Origin: Bartonella sp. MM73XJBT.G
GTDB lineage: Bacteria; Pseudomonadota; Alphaproteobacteria; Rhizobiales; Rhizobiaceae
Direction: 5' to 3'
Length of the DNA stretch: 47,148 nt
Assembly (NCBI RefSeq): GCF_028618435.1
Contig: NZ_JAQISW010000016.1
Location: 1-47,148 of the forward strand
The translations under genes were made by a program, and so were the position numbers. Positions 19,228 through 28,494 of this stretch are shown piece after piece (positions within the stretch are counted from its first letter, which is position 1; each line of letters begins with the position of its first letter). Below the pieces are notes generated by a model. The model made no database searches. It was given only the letters and a program-made list of their open reading frames with translations, and was not told the DNA's origin.

Positions 19228-20363
19228 AGGAGACACTCTTTTTGCAAAAAGGAAAGACGCGCAAAAACGGAAGAAAAGAAAGCCACAATTTTATTTTTAG
19301 ATTCCGGCCTTTCTTCCATTTTTATTTTCTTCATTTTCAAGCCTATTTTGTCATAATCCACATGGAGTAATTTTGTTTTCGCATTGACAAAAACCGCTTC
19401 AGGCTTCACACGCAACACGTCTTGTGCCAGAACACCCTGGTAGCGTTGTGGATTTCCTTTATAATTAAAGCGATAAAGAGGATATCCTTTTTTCTTTCCC
19501 ACAAGGGTAATATTTTCTTTTGCTCTCACATCACAAAGCCCTAGAATTCCTCCAACCAATCCCAGCACCTGCTGCGCATCACGCAATGGATCTTTTGTCA
19601 CAGAAGGGATTGTTGTCGATTTTCCGGAAGTTGTTCCGTAATTTCCAGCCGCCTGTGTTCCGATCTGTAACAAACGTTCCAACCGGTTCCAATCTTGATT
19701 ATCCTTTTCTGACCATTTTTGACGCTCCGCATCTAAGATATTTTGACGGTTGAGATCTTGAATCATCCCCCCTTTCAGAGCATTTCCTTGCACATTACTC
19801 TGTCCTTGATAATAGGCATTTGCCGCATTCACTTGATCAAGCTGAGAGCGATCAATCATCTGATTTGCGTTCATCATATTACCAATATCTTGATTATATT
19901 GCTGTGCTGCTGCATTTGTTGCCAAAGCGCCTAACTCATCGGCGAGTACGCCGGTATGGGCTCCAGAGCCATAACGCCCCGCCCCAGACATCGATTGGTT
20001 AATGGCGTCAGAAGTTTTATTCAAGGCATTTTGCAATGCCATATTAAATTTACTATTGCTTCCAATCCAATTTCCCTTCGCCATACTGGAAAGATTTGTG
20101 GCGGTGTTGGTTGGTGCATTTAACCACTGTGTTAGCGCAGGATTATTATAAAGCCCTGCTGCTTGTTGTAAACCGTTCAGTGCATTTTGTGTCATATCGC
20201 TAAGACCCGCAACGCGCTCTCCTTGATAAACATTTCCACCAATTCCCTTTTTATAAAGCCCCTGTGCATCTGCACTGGCTTGTTTAAAAATATCCGCCGC
20301 CCAAGCAGGGGGGGCATTTGTTTGTGTTGTCGTCTGCACTTGAGGTGTTTTTTTTCTACTCAT
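19224..20363 (-). CDS. Virion protein with C-terminal S74 intramolecular chaperone
   Basis: A 379-residue protein. Residues about 15-250 are Gln/Asn/Ala-rich and helical, like phage internal or injection proteins. The C-terminus (about 275-350) is a peptidase S74 (endosialidase-type) chaperone: CDVRAKENITLVGKK, PLYRFNYKG, YQGVLAQDV, KPEAV and VDYDKIG. The family usually begins SD-x-x-x-K-x-NI, and the serine makes the self-cleavage; here the position is C277-D278. It starts with an ATGA overlap on the upstream gene, so it is translationally coupled. Confidence 0.8.
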   Translation of the reverse strand: MSRKKTPQVQTTTQTNAPPAWAADIFKQASADAQGLYKKGIGGNVYQGERVAGLSDMTQNALNGLQQAAGLYNNPALTQWLNAPTNTATNLSSMAKGNWIGSNSKFNMALQNALNKTSDAINQSMSGAGRYGSGAHTGVLADELGALATNAAAQQYNQDIGNMMNANQMIDRSQLDQVNAANAYYQGQSNVQGNALKGGMIQDLNRQNILDAERQKWSEKDNQDWNRLERLLQIGTQAAGNYGTTSGKSTTIPSVTKDPLRDAQQVLGLVGGILGLCDVRAKENITLVGKKKGYPLYRFNYKGNPQRYQGVLAQDVLRVKPEAVFVNAKTKLLHVDYDKIGLKMKKIKMEERPESKNKIVAFFSSVFARLSFLQKECLL

Positions 20364-20881
20364 GGACCCAGAACCTTTCTATATTGAATAAGATTACGAG
20401 AATATCCTTGATGAGCGAGCCTTTTCGCCCACCCAATTCTTCCAAACATATGTATTTCTTCAGCCTTGATTGTTCGCGCCCATTTTTCGACCTCATCAAT
20501 CAATTTGACCAATTTCAGCCCTCCCTCTCCAGCCAAATCTGAGAGAATGACGCATTTTTTCCCCGTATGGGTACTTTCAACTTTGGTGATTGCAAAAGCA
20601 CTAAAGTGAATTTTATTTTTTAAGACCAGCCATAATTGAGCTTGTCCTGTAGCAATTTCTTCAGCAATTTTTTCCAGACAAACATCATCCGGAAAACGCT
20701 GAGCATATTTTTTTAATGCCGCATTAAGACCCTCTTGATAGGGCGCTATTTTTTCCCATGACCAGTGCTGTGTTAGGTGAGCAGAATACACATCTTGATG
20801 ATCTTGATGATCTTGCATCATGATTTTAGCTTTCTTAATTTTTTTACGCACACCGAACATCCCCCTTACGCCGCCCCCCAC
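20360..20881 (-). CDS. GNAT-like acetyltransferase-related phage protein
   Basis: A 173-residue frame opening with GTG after TAGGAG; in-frame ATGs at 20860 and 20821-20818 are alternatives. The middle has beta-strands followed by a helix (LWLVLKNKIHFSAFAITKV, CVILSDLAGEGGLKLVKLI) and a final GRIGWAKRLAHQGY, which resembles the end of the GNAT fold in phage proteins. The acetyl-CoA loop (Q/R-x-x-G-x-G/A) is poorly preserved, so catalysis is doubtful. It sits between the propeller-like and S74 genes, where podoviruses often carry a GNAT-like gene. The short HQDHQD stretch near the N-terminus comes from a small direct repeat. Confidence 0.6.
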   Translation of the reverse strand: MGGGVRGMFGVRKKIKKAKIMMQDHQDHQDVYSAHLTQHWSWEKIAPYQEGLNAALKKYAQRFPDDVCLEKIAEEIATGQAQLWLVLKNKIHFSAFAITKVESTHTGKKCVILSDLAGEGGLKLVKLIDEVEKWARTIKAEEIHMFGRIGWAKRLAHQGYSRNLIQYRKVLGP

Positions 20882-20929
20882 GCACTCCTATTTACCCCAC
20901 ACCTTTCAAAAGGAAGCCCCCTCCCTTGT

Positions 20930-20969
20930 GTCATAAGATTAAGAGAGCGGTCATAAGATTAAGAAAGCG
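20930..20969. repeat. 20-bp direct repeat, two copies
   Basis: GTCATAAGATTAAGAGAGCG is repeated once with a single base change, in the 280-base gap between two minus-strand virion genes. Confidence 0.8.
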
Positions 20970-21162
20970 CTTTTTTCATAAAAAACCATGGTACAAATTC
21001 TTTCCGATCATAAAGAAGCATTAAACCCTGCCTTATTCCTTTGATAAGGGCATGACACCCCCATCTGTCCTGTCCTTTGATGATCATAGCTTGGCTCTCA
21101 CACATATCTTTTAATGATAAAGGTTCAGCCTATCGCATGCATTTTTGATTATAGAGGCATGC

Positions 21163-22626
21163 TTATCGCATGCCGGCTGGCATCAATTCCACATCAAATC
21201 CCGTGACATGGGTCCAATTCATCCCCTCAGGAATACGCAATTTAAAGCGATAAAACCGTGCCCTTGCGCGACAATGAATTTGTCCGGTATTATGAGAAGG
21301 CTGTTTTTCTGGCAACCAAATCGTTTCCTCTTCAAAAGATTGTCGAAAGCGCATTCCCACAGACAAATAAAATTTTCCACTATTGACTTGAGGCATAATA
21401 TTTTTCACCCGTGTTATCATGCCATTTGTCTGCCCCATTTCTTGTGAAGTGACCACACAAGCCATAGGAGGACCAGAAAATGACCCCAGTCTACCCTTTT
21501 GATCAAATGCTCCCAGAATAGGTGATTCATTTTTCCACGCTTTACTATCAAGAGAAAAGGATAAATCATCAATATTCTTAGCGACAAAATCAAGACCTTC
21601 TAGCGTTGTTCCAGTCAAGAAAATGGGCAGGATCATTTTGATATCCACGAGAGCTTTTGTCCATTTTTGCAACCCCCAATCATAAATGAGCAAAATCCGT
21701 TTATGAAGGTTTTCATCGCTATCCACCATCCAATAAACACGATTATACACGCCATCGATCGCCGCAGACATGGTATAGAGATTACTCTGTCTTGACTTTG
21801 CGGTCATCGTTCGATCAACTTTTTCAAAGCCAATGGGGATAATCTGTCCGTCATTTGCTATTTGATAAAAACCGCCCTCATCAGCAAAGAAAGCCAAATC
21901 ACCACGACAAACAATTGATTCAGCATTTTTAGCCCCTCTTTTATCGTGGATTTTTTGGAAACTAAAAATAATCTTAGAGCCTGGGATAAAAGAGCCGGCA
22001 TAGATTGCAGAACGCATAAAAATAATGGGATTTGTCGTCTCAGTTGCCCCTTGCACAAAACCGCCATCAGGAAAATCTTGATAATCGCAGCTTTTTTTCC
22101 CCACGGTCCAAAACTCTGCATCATTCAATCCCGACCAATGAACCCGTCTTGGATGTTCAGTTAATTTCATCAAACAAACGAAATCGCCCCAGACGCGAAC
22201 GAGCCCCGCTTGTGGTGGATTTCCCCCTAAATTTCTAAATGTTTTATCATGAATAATATCGATCACTTGTGGTTTATCATTAGCATTTACCGCAATAATA
22301 AAATCACCAAACAAAGCAAAAGACCACGGCGCGTCAATATTCGCCATATAAGCCTTTCCTTTTTGGCTTATATCTTTCCACTTCATTGTTGTATTATCAA
22401 GCAAGAAGATTTTTTCTCTTGTCCCAACAAGAATAGAAACGCCATTTTTTGTTTTAACCGCAAGAGCGCCTAAAATAGGCTCTGGACATGGCTCTGACAA
22501 AGGTTCAAAGTTTGGCATAGGGATATAAGAGCCATCCGCCGGGAGTACATTGACAAGTTCATCGGTAAAAATTCCATTGATATCCGCCACATCGGGTCGA
22601 TAATCAGCAATTGGGAAAAAAGCCAT
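21163..22626 (-). CDS. Phage structural protein, beta-propeller-like (stopper/tail tube candidate)
   Basis: A 487-residue protein beginning MAFFPIADYRPDVADINGIF, a start common in podovirus head-tail proteins. Repeated strand units such as SILVGTREKIFLLDN, GDFIIAVNANDKPQVID, GDLAFFADEGGFYQIA and GVYNRVYWMVD suggest a propeller fold. A tailspike- or P22 gp10-like stopper role fits the position after the adaptor gene. I chose the ATG at 22626, preceded by AGGGGGG. The assignment to a precise tail role is inference. Confidence 0.7.
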   Translation of the reverse strand: MAFFPIADYRPDVADINGIFTDELVNVLPADGSYIPMPNFEPLSEPCPEPILGALAVKTKNGVSILVGTREKIFLLDNTTMKWKDISQKGKAYMANIDAPWSFALFGDFIIAVNANDKPQVIDIIHDKTFRNLGGNPPQAGLVRVWGDFVCLMKLTEHPRRVHWSGLNDAEFWTVGKKSCDYQDFPDGGFVQGATETTNPIIFMRSAIYAGSFIPGSKIIFSFQKIHDKRGAKNAESIVCRGDLAFFADEGGFYQIANDGQIIPIGFEKVDRTMTAKSRQSNLYTMSAAIDGVYNRVYWMVDSDENLHKRILLIYDWGLQKWTKALVDIKMILPIFLTGTTLEGLDFVAKNIDDLSFSLDSKAWKNESPILGAFDQKGRLGSFSGPPMACVVTSQEMGQTNGMITRVKNIMPQVNSGKFYLSVGMRFRQSFEEETIWLPEKQPSHNTGQIHCRARARFYRFKLRIPEGMNWTHVTGFDVELMPAGMR

Positions 22627-23267
22627 CAAGCCCCCCTAAAATGTTTCAAGCCCCCAGTGCCAAAACACCAAGGCTTGCTCATTGAAACCACAAAAACCCC
22701 TAGAATAAAGCTCTAAGGACATAAAATTGAATAAAATACAACTATAAGTTGCTAACCCCTCGAGAAAAATGATCCCACCCATCATGGCAAGCTTACCGCC
22801 TCCACCAACGCTCAACCAAAATCATTCCTCAGCACTTCCCAATACCAGCCGCCCCAATACCAGCCGCTAATGCCAGCACGCCCCCTCCCCCAAGATTGAG
22901 AAAAAAGCCAGTCCCCCCCTCCATAAATCTTTGAAGAACCCGTTCCACACAAGACCCATCCATTTCAAGAAACATCAAGGTTGCTGTGGTTAAAACCACA
23001 AGAGCCCTTAAAACGAGAGCAAAAAAATCCCACAAATAAACAACCTACAGTTGATTTATTGCAAAAATATCCACGTCTACAAGCCCTCCCAACAGCGGCT
23101 CATCCTCAACATCTATTCCTCAAAGCCAATCTGGATCTCAAGACCAATCTAGACTCCAACACGCATGAAAGCCCCATGAAAGCCCCAAAGCGACGCTTAA
23201 AAACATAAGCACTCGTTCAGTCTTCAATGCCCATATCTTAAGCATAAACAATTTAAAAAAAGGCCTT
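22627..23267. other. Gap inside the phage cluster, possible decayed small gene
   Basis: The 640-base gap interrupts an otherwise compact run. A minus-strand frame at 22829-23035 (68 codons) ends in a glycine- and alanine-rich hydrophobic stretch (LALAAGIGAAGIGKC) that could be the remains of a small membrane or head protein. It has no ribosome binding site and I do not call it as a gene. Confidence 0.35.
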
Positions 23268-23963
23268 TTAGAAATTCATTGGCTGAATCTTTGAAGAGCC
23301 TTTTCTGCGTGATGTTTCAATACGCAAAGCTTGAAGCTGTTCTTGAAAATCTCTAAAAGAAACGGCAGCATATTCAGGATCTTTAAGGATATTTTTATAA
23401 AGTTCATATTTTGCCCGTGCTTTAATGAGATCAAAAGCATAAATCAACCAAGGATTATTGTCTTCTTTGAGCTGTTCATCGCTAATATGAATAGGCATAT
23501 AAGAAAGCTGTACAGTTTCGACATTTTCTGGCGTTGGAAAGAGTCCTATTTTTTGATCAAGGCACGTATAAAAGAATGGTGTTCCTAACTCAGGATGCAT
23601 ACCATATTGCTGATGCAACACTTCCAAAGGCTTAAAAAATAACTTTGTTGGTGCTGTATTCTTTGTTGCTAAAAAGACTTCTTCCAGCGTTTTTTCTGAT
23701 TCAATAAAAACGCCTTCTTCTTTTCCATACCATGTTTTCTCACTTTGTGTTTTAAACGTGCTTTTTCTCCTTTCATTAAAGAAAAAGGGTTCACGTTCAC
23801 ACAAACGCAAAGCTGTAACAATTGAATCTTGAATTTGCTGGGAATATTCAGCTGTTGTATCGTCAATTTCATCTTGAATAAGCGCGACCATAGAAGCAAA
23901 AGTTTGCGAGCGGTCTGAATGAGTAAGATCGCGATTGTTAGGATCACGAGATAAAGCGGTCAT
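23268..23963 (-). CDS. Head-tail adaptor protein
   Basis: A 231-residue, largely helical protein. The N-terminus (FASMVALIQDEIDDTTAEYSQQIQDSIVTALRLCERE) matches the pattern of podovirus adaptor proteins that dock under the portal. Further on come FYTCLDQKIGLFPTP and a helical C-terminus (LIYAFDLIKARAKYELY). Position right after the capsid gene agrees. AAGGATAG lies seven bases before the ATG. A strong hairpin separates it from the capsid gene. Confidence 0.75.
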   Translation of the reverse strand: MTALSRDPNNRDLTHSDRSQTFASMVALIQDEIDDTTAEYSQQIQDSIVTALRLCEREPFFFNERRKSTFKTQSEKTWYGKEEGVFIESEKTLEEVFLATKNTAPTKLFFKPLEVLHQQYGMHPELGTPFFYTCLDQKIGLFPTPENVETVQLSYMPIHISDEQLKEDNNPWLIYAFDLIKARAKYELYKNILKDPEYAAVSFRDFQEQLQALRIETSRRKGSSKIQPMNF

Positions 23964-23998
23964 AAGCCTATCCTTTTTTTGGGAAGTATTTTAAATTT

Positions 23999-24029
23999 TT
24001 CCCCCAACAGAACCCTCTTGTTGGGGGAA
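23999..24029 (-). promoter_or_regulatory. Strong hairpin between capsid and adaptor genes
   Basis: TTCCCCCAACA (23999-24009) and TGTTGGGGGAA (24019-24029) pair perfectly over 11 bp around a 9-base loop. On the transcribed strand it is followed by A residues and not T, so it is not a standard terminator. In an mRNA it could protect the 3' end of the capsid message or lower expression of the genes beyond it. Confidence 0.6.
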
Positions 24030-24044
24030 GGAAGAAAATTTGCT

Positions 24045-25163
24045 TTAAGCAGGTGCTCCATAAGTTGGGATAACAATTGTTCCAAAATCTTGAGCCCCTT
24101 GCGCACTTCCTGGCAAGGTAAAGCACGTTTTTTTCATACCGATAATGGTTTTTGCTGCGACTCCGAATTCTCTTTCATAGTCGAAGAGTTCTTCCACCAA
24201 TTTATAGCGTGTTGCCCCTCGATCTTTTCCAAAAGCGATCACAGCACTTTGCGCTCCAAGCAGCACCGCACGACGCACATTGGGGACAGCTTTGTTTGCA
24301 GTTCCCGACTCAACCCCTTCGGTAATATGTTCAGCTTCGCGTAAAACAACACCATTATACATGCCCAAAGATCCATCATAGAGTGGATTTTTAATACGGC
24401 TTCCACTATAGATTGCCTTGGTAATGTCGAGCCATTGCCCGGCATCGGTATTGGTTCGCAATTGCGTTACTTGGGTTGGATGAAGATAAAGCACATAGAC
24501 ATTTTCCCCATCGATCCGCACGGGACGAATTTTAGGATTCGCTAATTTAGCCCGTTCAACTGCTTTATCGACCAGATCAAGATCAAAAGTATCATTTTCT
24601 TTTAAATCTTCATCTTTTGTTTTTCCATTAGGGCGCAAAACGCGTTTATCGGTTGGTGCCGTTGGGGCATTAAAGCCATAATGAACGGGTTTGAGTGTAA
24701 TGGATCGTCCTTCAAAGTTAATGGATTTTGCTGTATATCCGCAAACTTGAATGAAGAACATCATACTTAGGCGATCCGCATACCAATCCACCAAACCATT
24801 TTTTGCTTCCGTGCGCAAATCGTGGAGAATACGTTGCTGATCAATAGTTCCTTCATTTTTGACCCGCACCGCATGAACAAGCTCATTAATCGCCAAGCGA
24901 TCATTGAGAAACTGTAGAGCTTCTTCATTTCCTTCCAATGTTTGCCCTTCACTGACCCCATCACCGAGCAACTGCACACGCAAATTAAAGCTAATGGAAT
25001 CGCCACTTGCTTTTGTGGTTTCATCCTTTAACTGTACAATACTGTTTGAATCATTTCCAATTAACGGTGCAATCGGGATTGCTTTTGAGACTTCTTGATT
25101 TAAGAGTTTAGACCATGTGCGCACTGCCATTGGGTCATTGAGTCCGATATAAGTTACAGTCAT
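24045..25163 (-). CDS. Major capsid protein, N4-gp56 family
   Basis: A 372-residue protein with the N4-gp56 capsid pattern: MTVTYIGLNDPMAVRTWSKL at the start, GDSISFNLRVQLLGDGVSEG (about 55-74), LVDWYADRLSMMFF (about 122-135), VYVLYLHPTQVTQLRTN (about 215-231) and a C-terminal YKLVEELFDYEREFGVAAKT. It forms the HK97-fold shell. The ATG at 25163 is preceded by GAGGATAAA; the longer upstream frame has no start signal. An intrinsic terminator lies immediately upstream, so it may have its own promoter or be set at its own level. Confidence 0.9.
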   Translation of the reverse strand: MTVTYIGLNDPMAVRTWSKLLNQEVSKAIPIAPLIGNDSNSIVQLKDETTKASGDSISFNLRVQLLGDGVSEGQTLEGNEEALQFLNDRLAINELVHAVRVKNEGTIDQQRILHDLRTEAKNGLVDWYADRLSMMFFIQVCGYTAKSINFEGRSITLKPVHYGFNAPTAPTDKRVLRPNGKTKDEDLKENDTFDLDLVDKAVERAKLANPKIRPVRIDGENVYVLYLHPTQVTQLRTNTDAGQWLDITKAIYSGSRIKNPLYDGSLGMYNGVVLREAEHITEGVESGTANKAVPNVRRAVLLGAQSAVIAFGKDRGATRYKLVEELFDYEREFGVAAKTIIGMKKTCFTLPGSAQGAQDFGTIVIPTYGAPA

Positions 25164-25190
25164 TTTATCCTCGAAAAGTTTATTGACATA

Positions 25191-25215
25191 AAAAAAACCC
25201 GGCAAAGTGCCGAGC
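25191..25215 (-). terminator. Terminator-like hairpin just ahead of the capsid gene
   Basis: CGGC/GCCG with flanking wobble pairs makes a 7-bp stem with a 5-base loop, followed on the minus strand by seven T residues. It lies between the scaffold candidate and the capsid start, in a 321-base gap otherwise without a gene. It would cut read-through from the packaging genes into the capsid gene. Confidence 0.65.
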
Positions 25216-25484
25216 GCTCAAAACACCACATTTCATTTCGATGGTGCCTTAAGTTGTTCTCGTGTGTTTTGTTTCTGTTAGCCTCTCGCCTCCCCCTGAT
25301 AAGAGCTCTCCTTACCCCGCCTGTACTTTGAGAATGTTCCCCCACGCGAGCCTCAAGCCCACGCATCTCCCTTCCGCATTTCACGCGCGAAAAACCCTCT
25401 CATGGGTCCGGCTAAAAGACATCCCCCACATCCCTGCTGCACCAGAAGCTTCCTCACATTTTCGCGTAAATACTATTCTTGTGA

Positions 25485-26258
25485 TTAAAATTCTCTTCCC
25501 CCCATTAAACGATTAAAAGCCGCTTTATTTTTAGGATCAGCAACCCAAGTGCTAAATTCTGCTTCTGACATTTTATCCAGCATATCCAAAGAAATCGGCC
25601 CATTTGGCGTCAAGCCATTATAAGCAGCAAGAGTCCTTGCAGAATTGTGTCTTTCCTGCAAATTTTCCCCCATGTTATTCTGAACATTGCTATAGCCAAA
25701 TTTTTGTGCAATCGTGTAAATCACTTCAGCCGGATTTTGATTTTTTTGCGCACAATCGCGCAAGATCTGCTTCAATTCATCACCAATCCTTGCATCAATA
25801 TTTTGGGGATCGGCCATCTCAGGATAAAGCGAAGCAAAAGCTGCCAACTGCTTCGCACGCGTTTCATAAATAAAATCGGCCGCTTGATCAAAATCCTGGT
25901 GCTTTTGTTTAACACTTGCCACAGACTGCTGATAAAACGCCTGCAACTGTTCTGCTTCGCGAGCCGGGGAAGGTTGTTGTTTTTCCTGGAACAGCCCTTG
26001 TTTTTGAAGTGTTTTTCCCAACCATTGCATATAGCCCATAAAATCCTTTTGCGGATCTGGTGGTGCATTTTCTTCCCCTTGAACCTCTTTTCCGCTTTCT
26101 TGAGAAGATGGCTGTTGTTGAAGCTTTTGCCTGTGAAAATTTTCTTCCAACGTCTTTTCTTCTCTTCCACTTTCATCCTCTTCTCCCCCTTGTGTTGAGG
26201 CAAGAAAATCCTGTTTCAAATGGTTTTGTTCTGCCGGCGTTAAGTGTTCTTGATCCAT
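25485..26258 (-). CDS. Candidate scaffold/head assembly protein
   Basis: A 257-residue, highly charged, Gln/Glu-rich protein with long helices and no hydrophobic core in its first 85 residues. The C-terminal half has ordered stretches (DFIYETRAKQLAAFASLYPEMAD; ILRDCAQKNQNPAEVIYTIAQKFGY; LDMLDKMSEAEFSTWVADPKNK). Composition and position between portal and capsid genes are those of a phage scaffolding protein. No protease motif is seen. GAAGG precedes the ATG. Function is inferred mainly from gene order. Confidence 0.65.
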   Translation of the reverse strand: MDQEHLTPAEQNHLKQDFLASTQGGEEDESGREEKTLEENFHRQKLQQQPSSQESGKEVQGEENAPPDPQKDFMGYMQWLGKTLQKQGLFQEKQQPSPAREAEQLQAFYQQSVASVKQKHQDFDQAADFIYETRAKQLAAFASLYPEMADPQNIDARIGDELKQILRDCAQKNQNPAEVIYTIAQKFGYSNVQNNMGENLQERHNSARTLAAYNGLTPNGPISLDMLDKMSEAEFSTWVADPKNKAAFNRLMGGREF

Positions 26259-26643
26259 GACATTAGCCTTCTCTCTTTTTTAAAAACAATAAAATGAAAT
26301 TTTTCCGATAAAACAGCCTATAAGCATTGATCCCCCCAAGGTGCTCTGCTCACATGATCTCCAACCTATCGATACCCCGCACACCCATACGAAGAAGGCA
26401 AGATACCTCCCATCCTGCTTCCCACCATGAACAACGAAGTTCTATCGAACATTTTCCCCAACATGCCCTTATCCCACAAAACAACGCTTCTCATCTTCTT
26501 ACGATAAAGATAAAGAGAAGCGGCCATTACACACGGCATAAGCAACACGAAAGATAGAAATTGATGGACACCCTTCCCTTGGATCACTTCCCTTGGATCA
26601 AATGTCTCCAACATTGCGCATTATAAAGCGTAATTATAAAGCG
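26259..26643. other. Gap between portal and scaffold genes
   Basis: 385 bases without a supported gene. A minus-strand 82-codon frame (26366-26614) has no start signal. A short duplication (TTGGATCACTTCCC followed by CTTGGATCA) lies near 26578-26600. Confidence 0.4.
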
Positions 26644-28494
26644 TCACTGTTGAGCATTTGCTCTTTGCAACATCTGCATCATCTGCTCTGCTCCGACACT
26701 CTGCCCCATTTGCGCTGAATCATTTTTCTCTTCTTGGAGAGCATTTTGCGCCTTTATCGCAATTTTATGAATAAGTGAAGCCGGCAAAGGGGAATAGCGT
26801 AAGAGATCGAGCATAATCTCTGGTGTTGCAAAATTTTGCATCAAAGGAAGCAATTGCATGATGAGAGCAAAAGTCCGCTCTTTTTCATTAAGACTTGTTG
26901 GTGCATCATCCACGACAATATCATATTCCAAACTTGTCACCATTTCGCGTGTTAAGGGAACATATTGGGCATTTTCATCCCCAGCAATACGCACCAATCG
27001 CCCATCGGAGAGATAATTTTGAATAAGATAGAGAATAATTTTCCCCTGTCGTTGCCGATATCGACGCAAAGCATCAAAAAAGGAAGCCAACAGATTAAGG
27101 GAAGATTGTCGGCGTTGTTGTTCCAGAATACCAGGCTGATTAACCGCTCGTGTTCCAATAAATTCAGAAGACAAGCCCGTCACCTGCTCGAGAGCACTCT
27201 TTGCTTCATTAAACAATTGGAAAAACCCTTGCGGGAATTGTGCCACTGGTTTAGGCTGGATTCTTCCACCAGACACAGCCCCACTTTTCAACCAAGTAAT
27301 GCTATCGGCTCTAGCCCAACTCTCGATGGCTTGTCGATCATCATCAAAAGCATCACGTTCAGCCATAATCCCGCCTTTTGATTGGCTATTGAGCAAATGC
27401 ATCACTTGACTAAAATATTTATTTGCCCACCGTTGTGGATCTTTTGTAGGGCGCACAAGCCCGTAAAAGTGCCGGCTTAATTTATCAAAAGTACCCGTAA
27501 TACACTCCCATCCCAATTGACCTGCAGGGACCAAAGGCTTATCCGGGGCATCAAGCAACTTTCTCCCCAAAAATGCTCGTTTGACAATTTTTTTGGTCAA
27601 CCTTGTTGCTTGAACATCTGGAAAGGCTTTACTTAAACTTTGAAAATCCTGCTCTGAATAATCGATAAATTGACCACTTTGCGGCTCGAGTACTTTATAA
27701 ACCACCTCACGTTCAAACCAGCGACATTCAACCAATGTCACCATTTTAGGCCGTTGAGAACCGCCAGCCTCTCCTCCATCTTCCAGATAAGCTCCTTCTC
27801 CTTGGTAGCTTTTTGTCATCCCACTGTTGGTTGAGTGTAAAAACCCCTGATGTTTCACCCAATCGGCATGAAGATCGCTCCAATGCACATGGGGAAACAT
27901 TTGTTGAGCGACAGCCAAAGGTTTTTCATCAATATACCATAAACGTTGTGCATCAATAAGATTAGGCTTAACAGCACTAGCATCCCAGACCATTTTCATA
28001 GGGTCCAGCCGTGCAATGATGGGTTTTCCTTGCGGATCTTCTTCATAATCAAGGCGTGTATCCGTCCAGCCCATACCGCAAATGATCGCATCTTGAAAAG
28101 CATCAGAATCTTCATATTCCCCATCAGCTTCATCGCGAAACCATTCAGCCGCCCCTGTCAGAATTTGGTTTGCAAAGGCAGCGCCTTCTTGTCGTGGAAT
28201 AAATTGGACTTGTCGTTTATTATTGCGCTCAGCCCCAATAACAGCATTAATCAGCGGGGCAATACGGTTAAAAGTCATCACCGGTCTATTTTGTTCGTTC
28301 AAGACAGCCAAGTCTTGCTCATTCCATTGCCGCCCATTATAAAAATCGTAGTCTTCTTGGGCATTTTTTCGCCATTTTTCAACATGCGCAATATCGTCCT
28401 GATACCACCCCACGAGTTTTTTAAAAAGCGCTTGCTGTTCAAGCGTTTCGATTTGACCAAAAGAAGAAAAAGAAGAATCTGTAAGTATATTCAT
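26644..28494 (-). CDS. Portal protein, P22-like
   Basis: A 616-residue protein. The N-terminal part (about 15-110) has the P22-portal pattern: a helical ARR-like opening with EDYDFYNGRQW, NRPVMTFNRIAPLINAVIGAERNN and RQVQFIPRQEG. Later come GMGWTDTRLDYEEDP (about 135-150), MKMVWDASAV, GIMAERDAFDD, and the crown-proximal FIGTRAVNQPGILEQQRRQ. The C-terminus is Gln/Met-rich. It forms the dodecameric DNA gate at one capsid vertex. The ATG overlaps the terminase stop as TAATG, the tightest coupling in the cluster, with GGATGG before it; an ATG five codons earlier is less likely. Confidence 0.9.
   Translation of the reverse strand: MNILTDSSFSSFGQIETLEQQALFKKLVGWYQDDIAHVEKWRKNAQEDYDFYNGRQWNEQDLAVLNEQNRPVMTFNRIAPLINAVIGAERNNKRQVQFIPRQEGAAFANQILTGAAEWFRDEADGEYEDSDAFQDAIICGMGWTDTRLDYEEDPQGKPIIARLDPMKMVWDASAVKPNLIDAQRLWYIDEKPLAVAQQMFPHVHWSDLHADWVKHQGFLHSTNSGMTKSYQGEGAYLEDGGEAGGSQRPKMVTLVECRWFEREVVYKVLEPQSGQFIDYSEQDFQSLSKAFPDVQATRLTKKIVKRAFLGRKLLDAPDKPLVPAGQLGWECITGTFDKLSRHFYGLVRPTKDPQRWANKYFSQVMHLLNSQSKGGIMAERDAFDDDRQAIESWARADSITWLKSGAVSGGRIQPKPVAQFPQGFFQLFNEAKSALEQVTGLSSEFIGTRAVNQPGILEQQRRQSSLNLLASFFDALRRYRQRQGKIILYLIQNYLSDGRLVRIAGDENAQYVPLTREMVTSLEYDIVVDDAPTSLNEKERTFALIMQLLPLMQNFATPEIMLDLLRYSPLPASLIHKIAIKAQNALQEEKNDSAQMGQSVGAEQMMQMLQRANAQQ

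Noticed and set aside
22829..23035. Small glycine-rich membrane protein gene in the phage cluster
   Set aside because: No start signal and an odd N-terminal half. It was kept only as a note in the gap entry.
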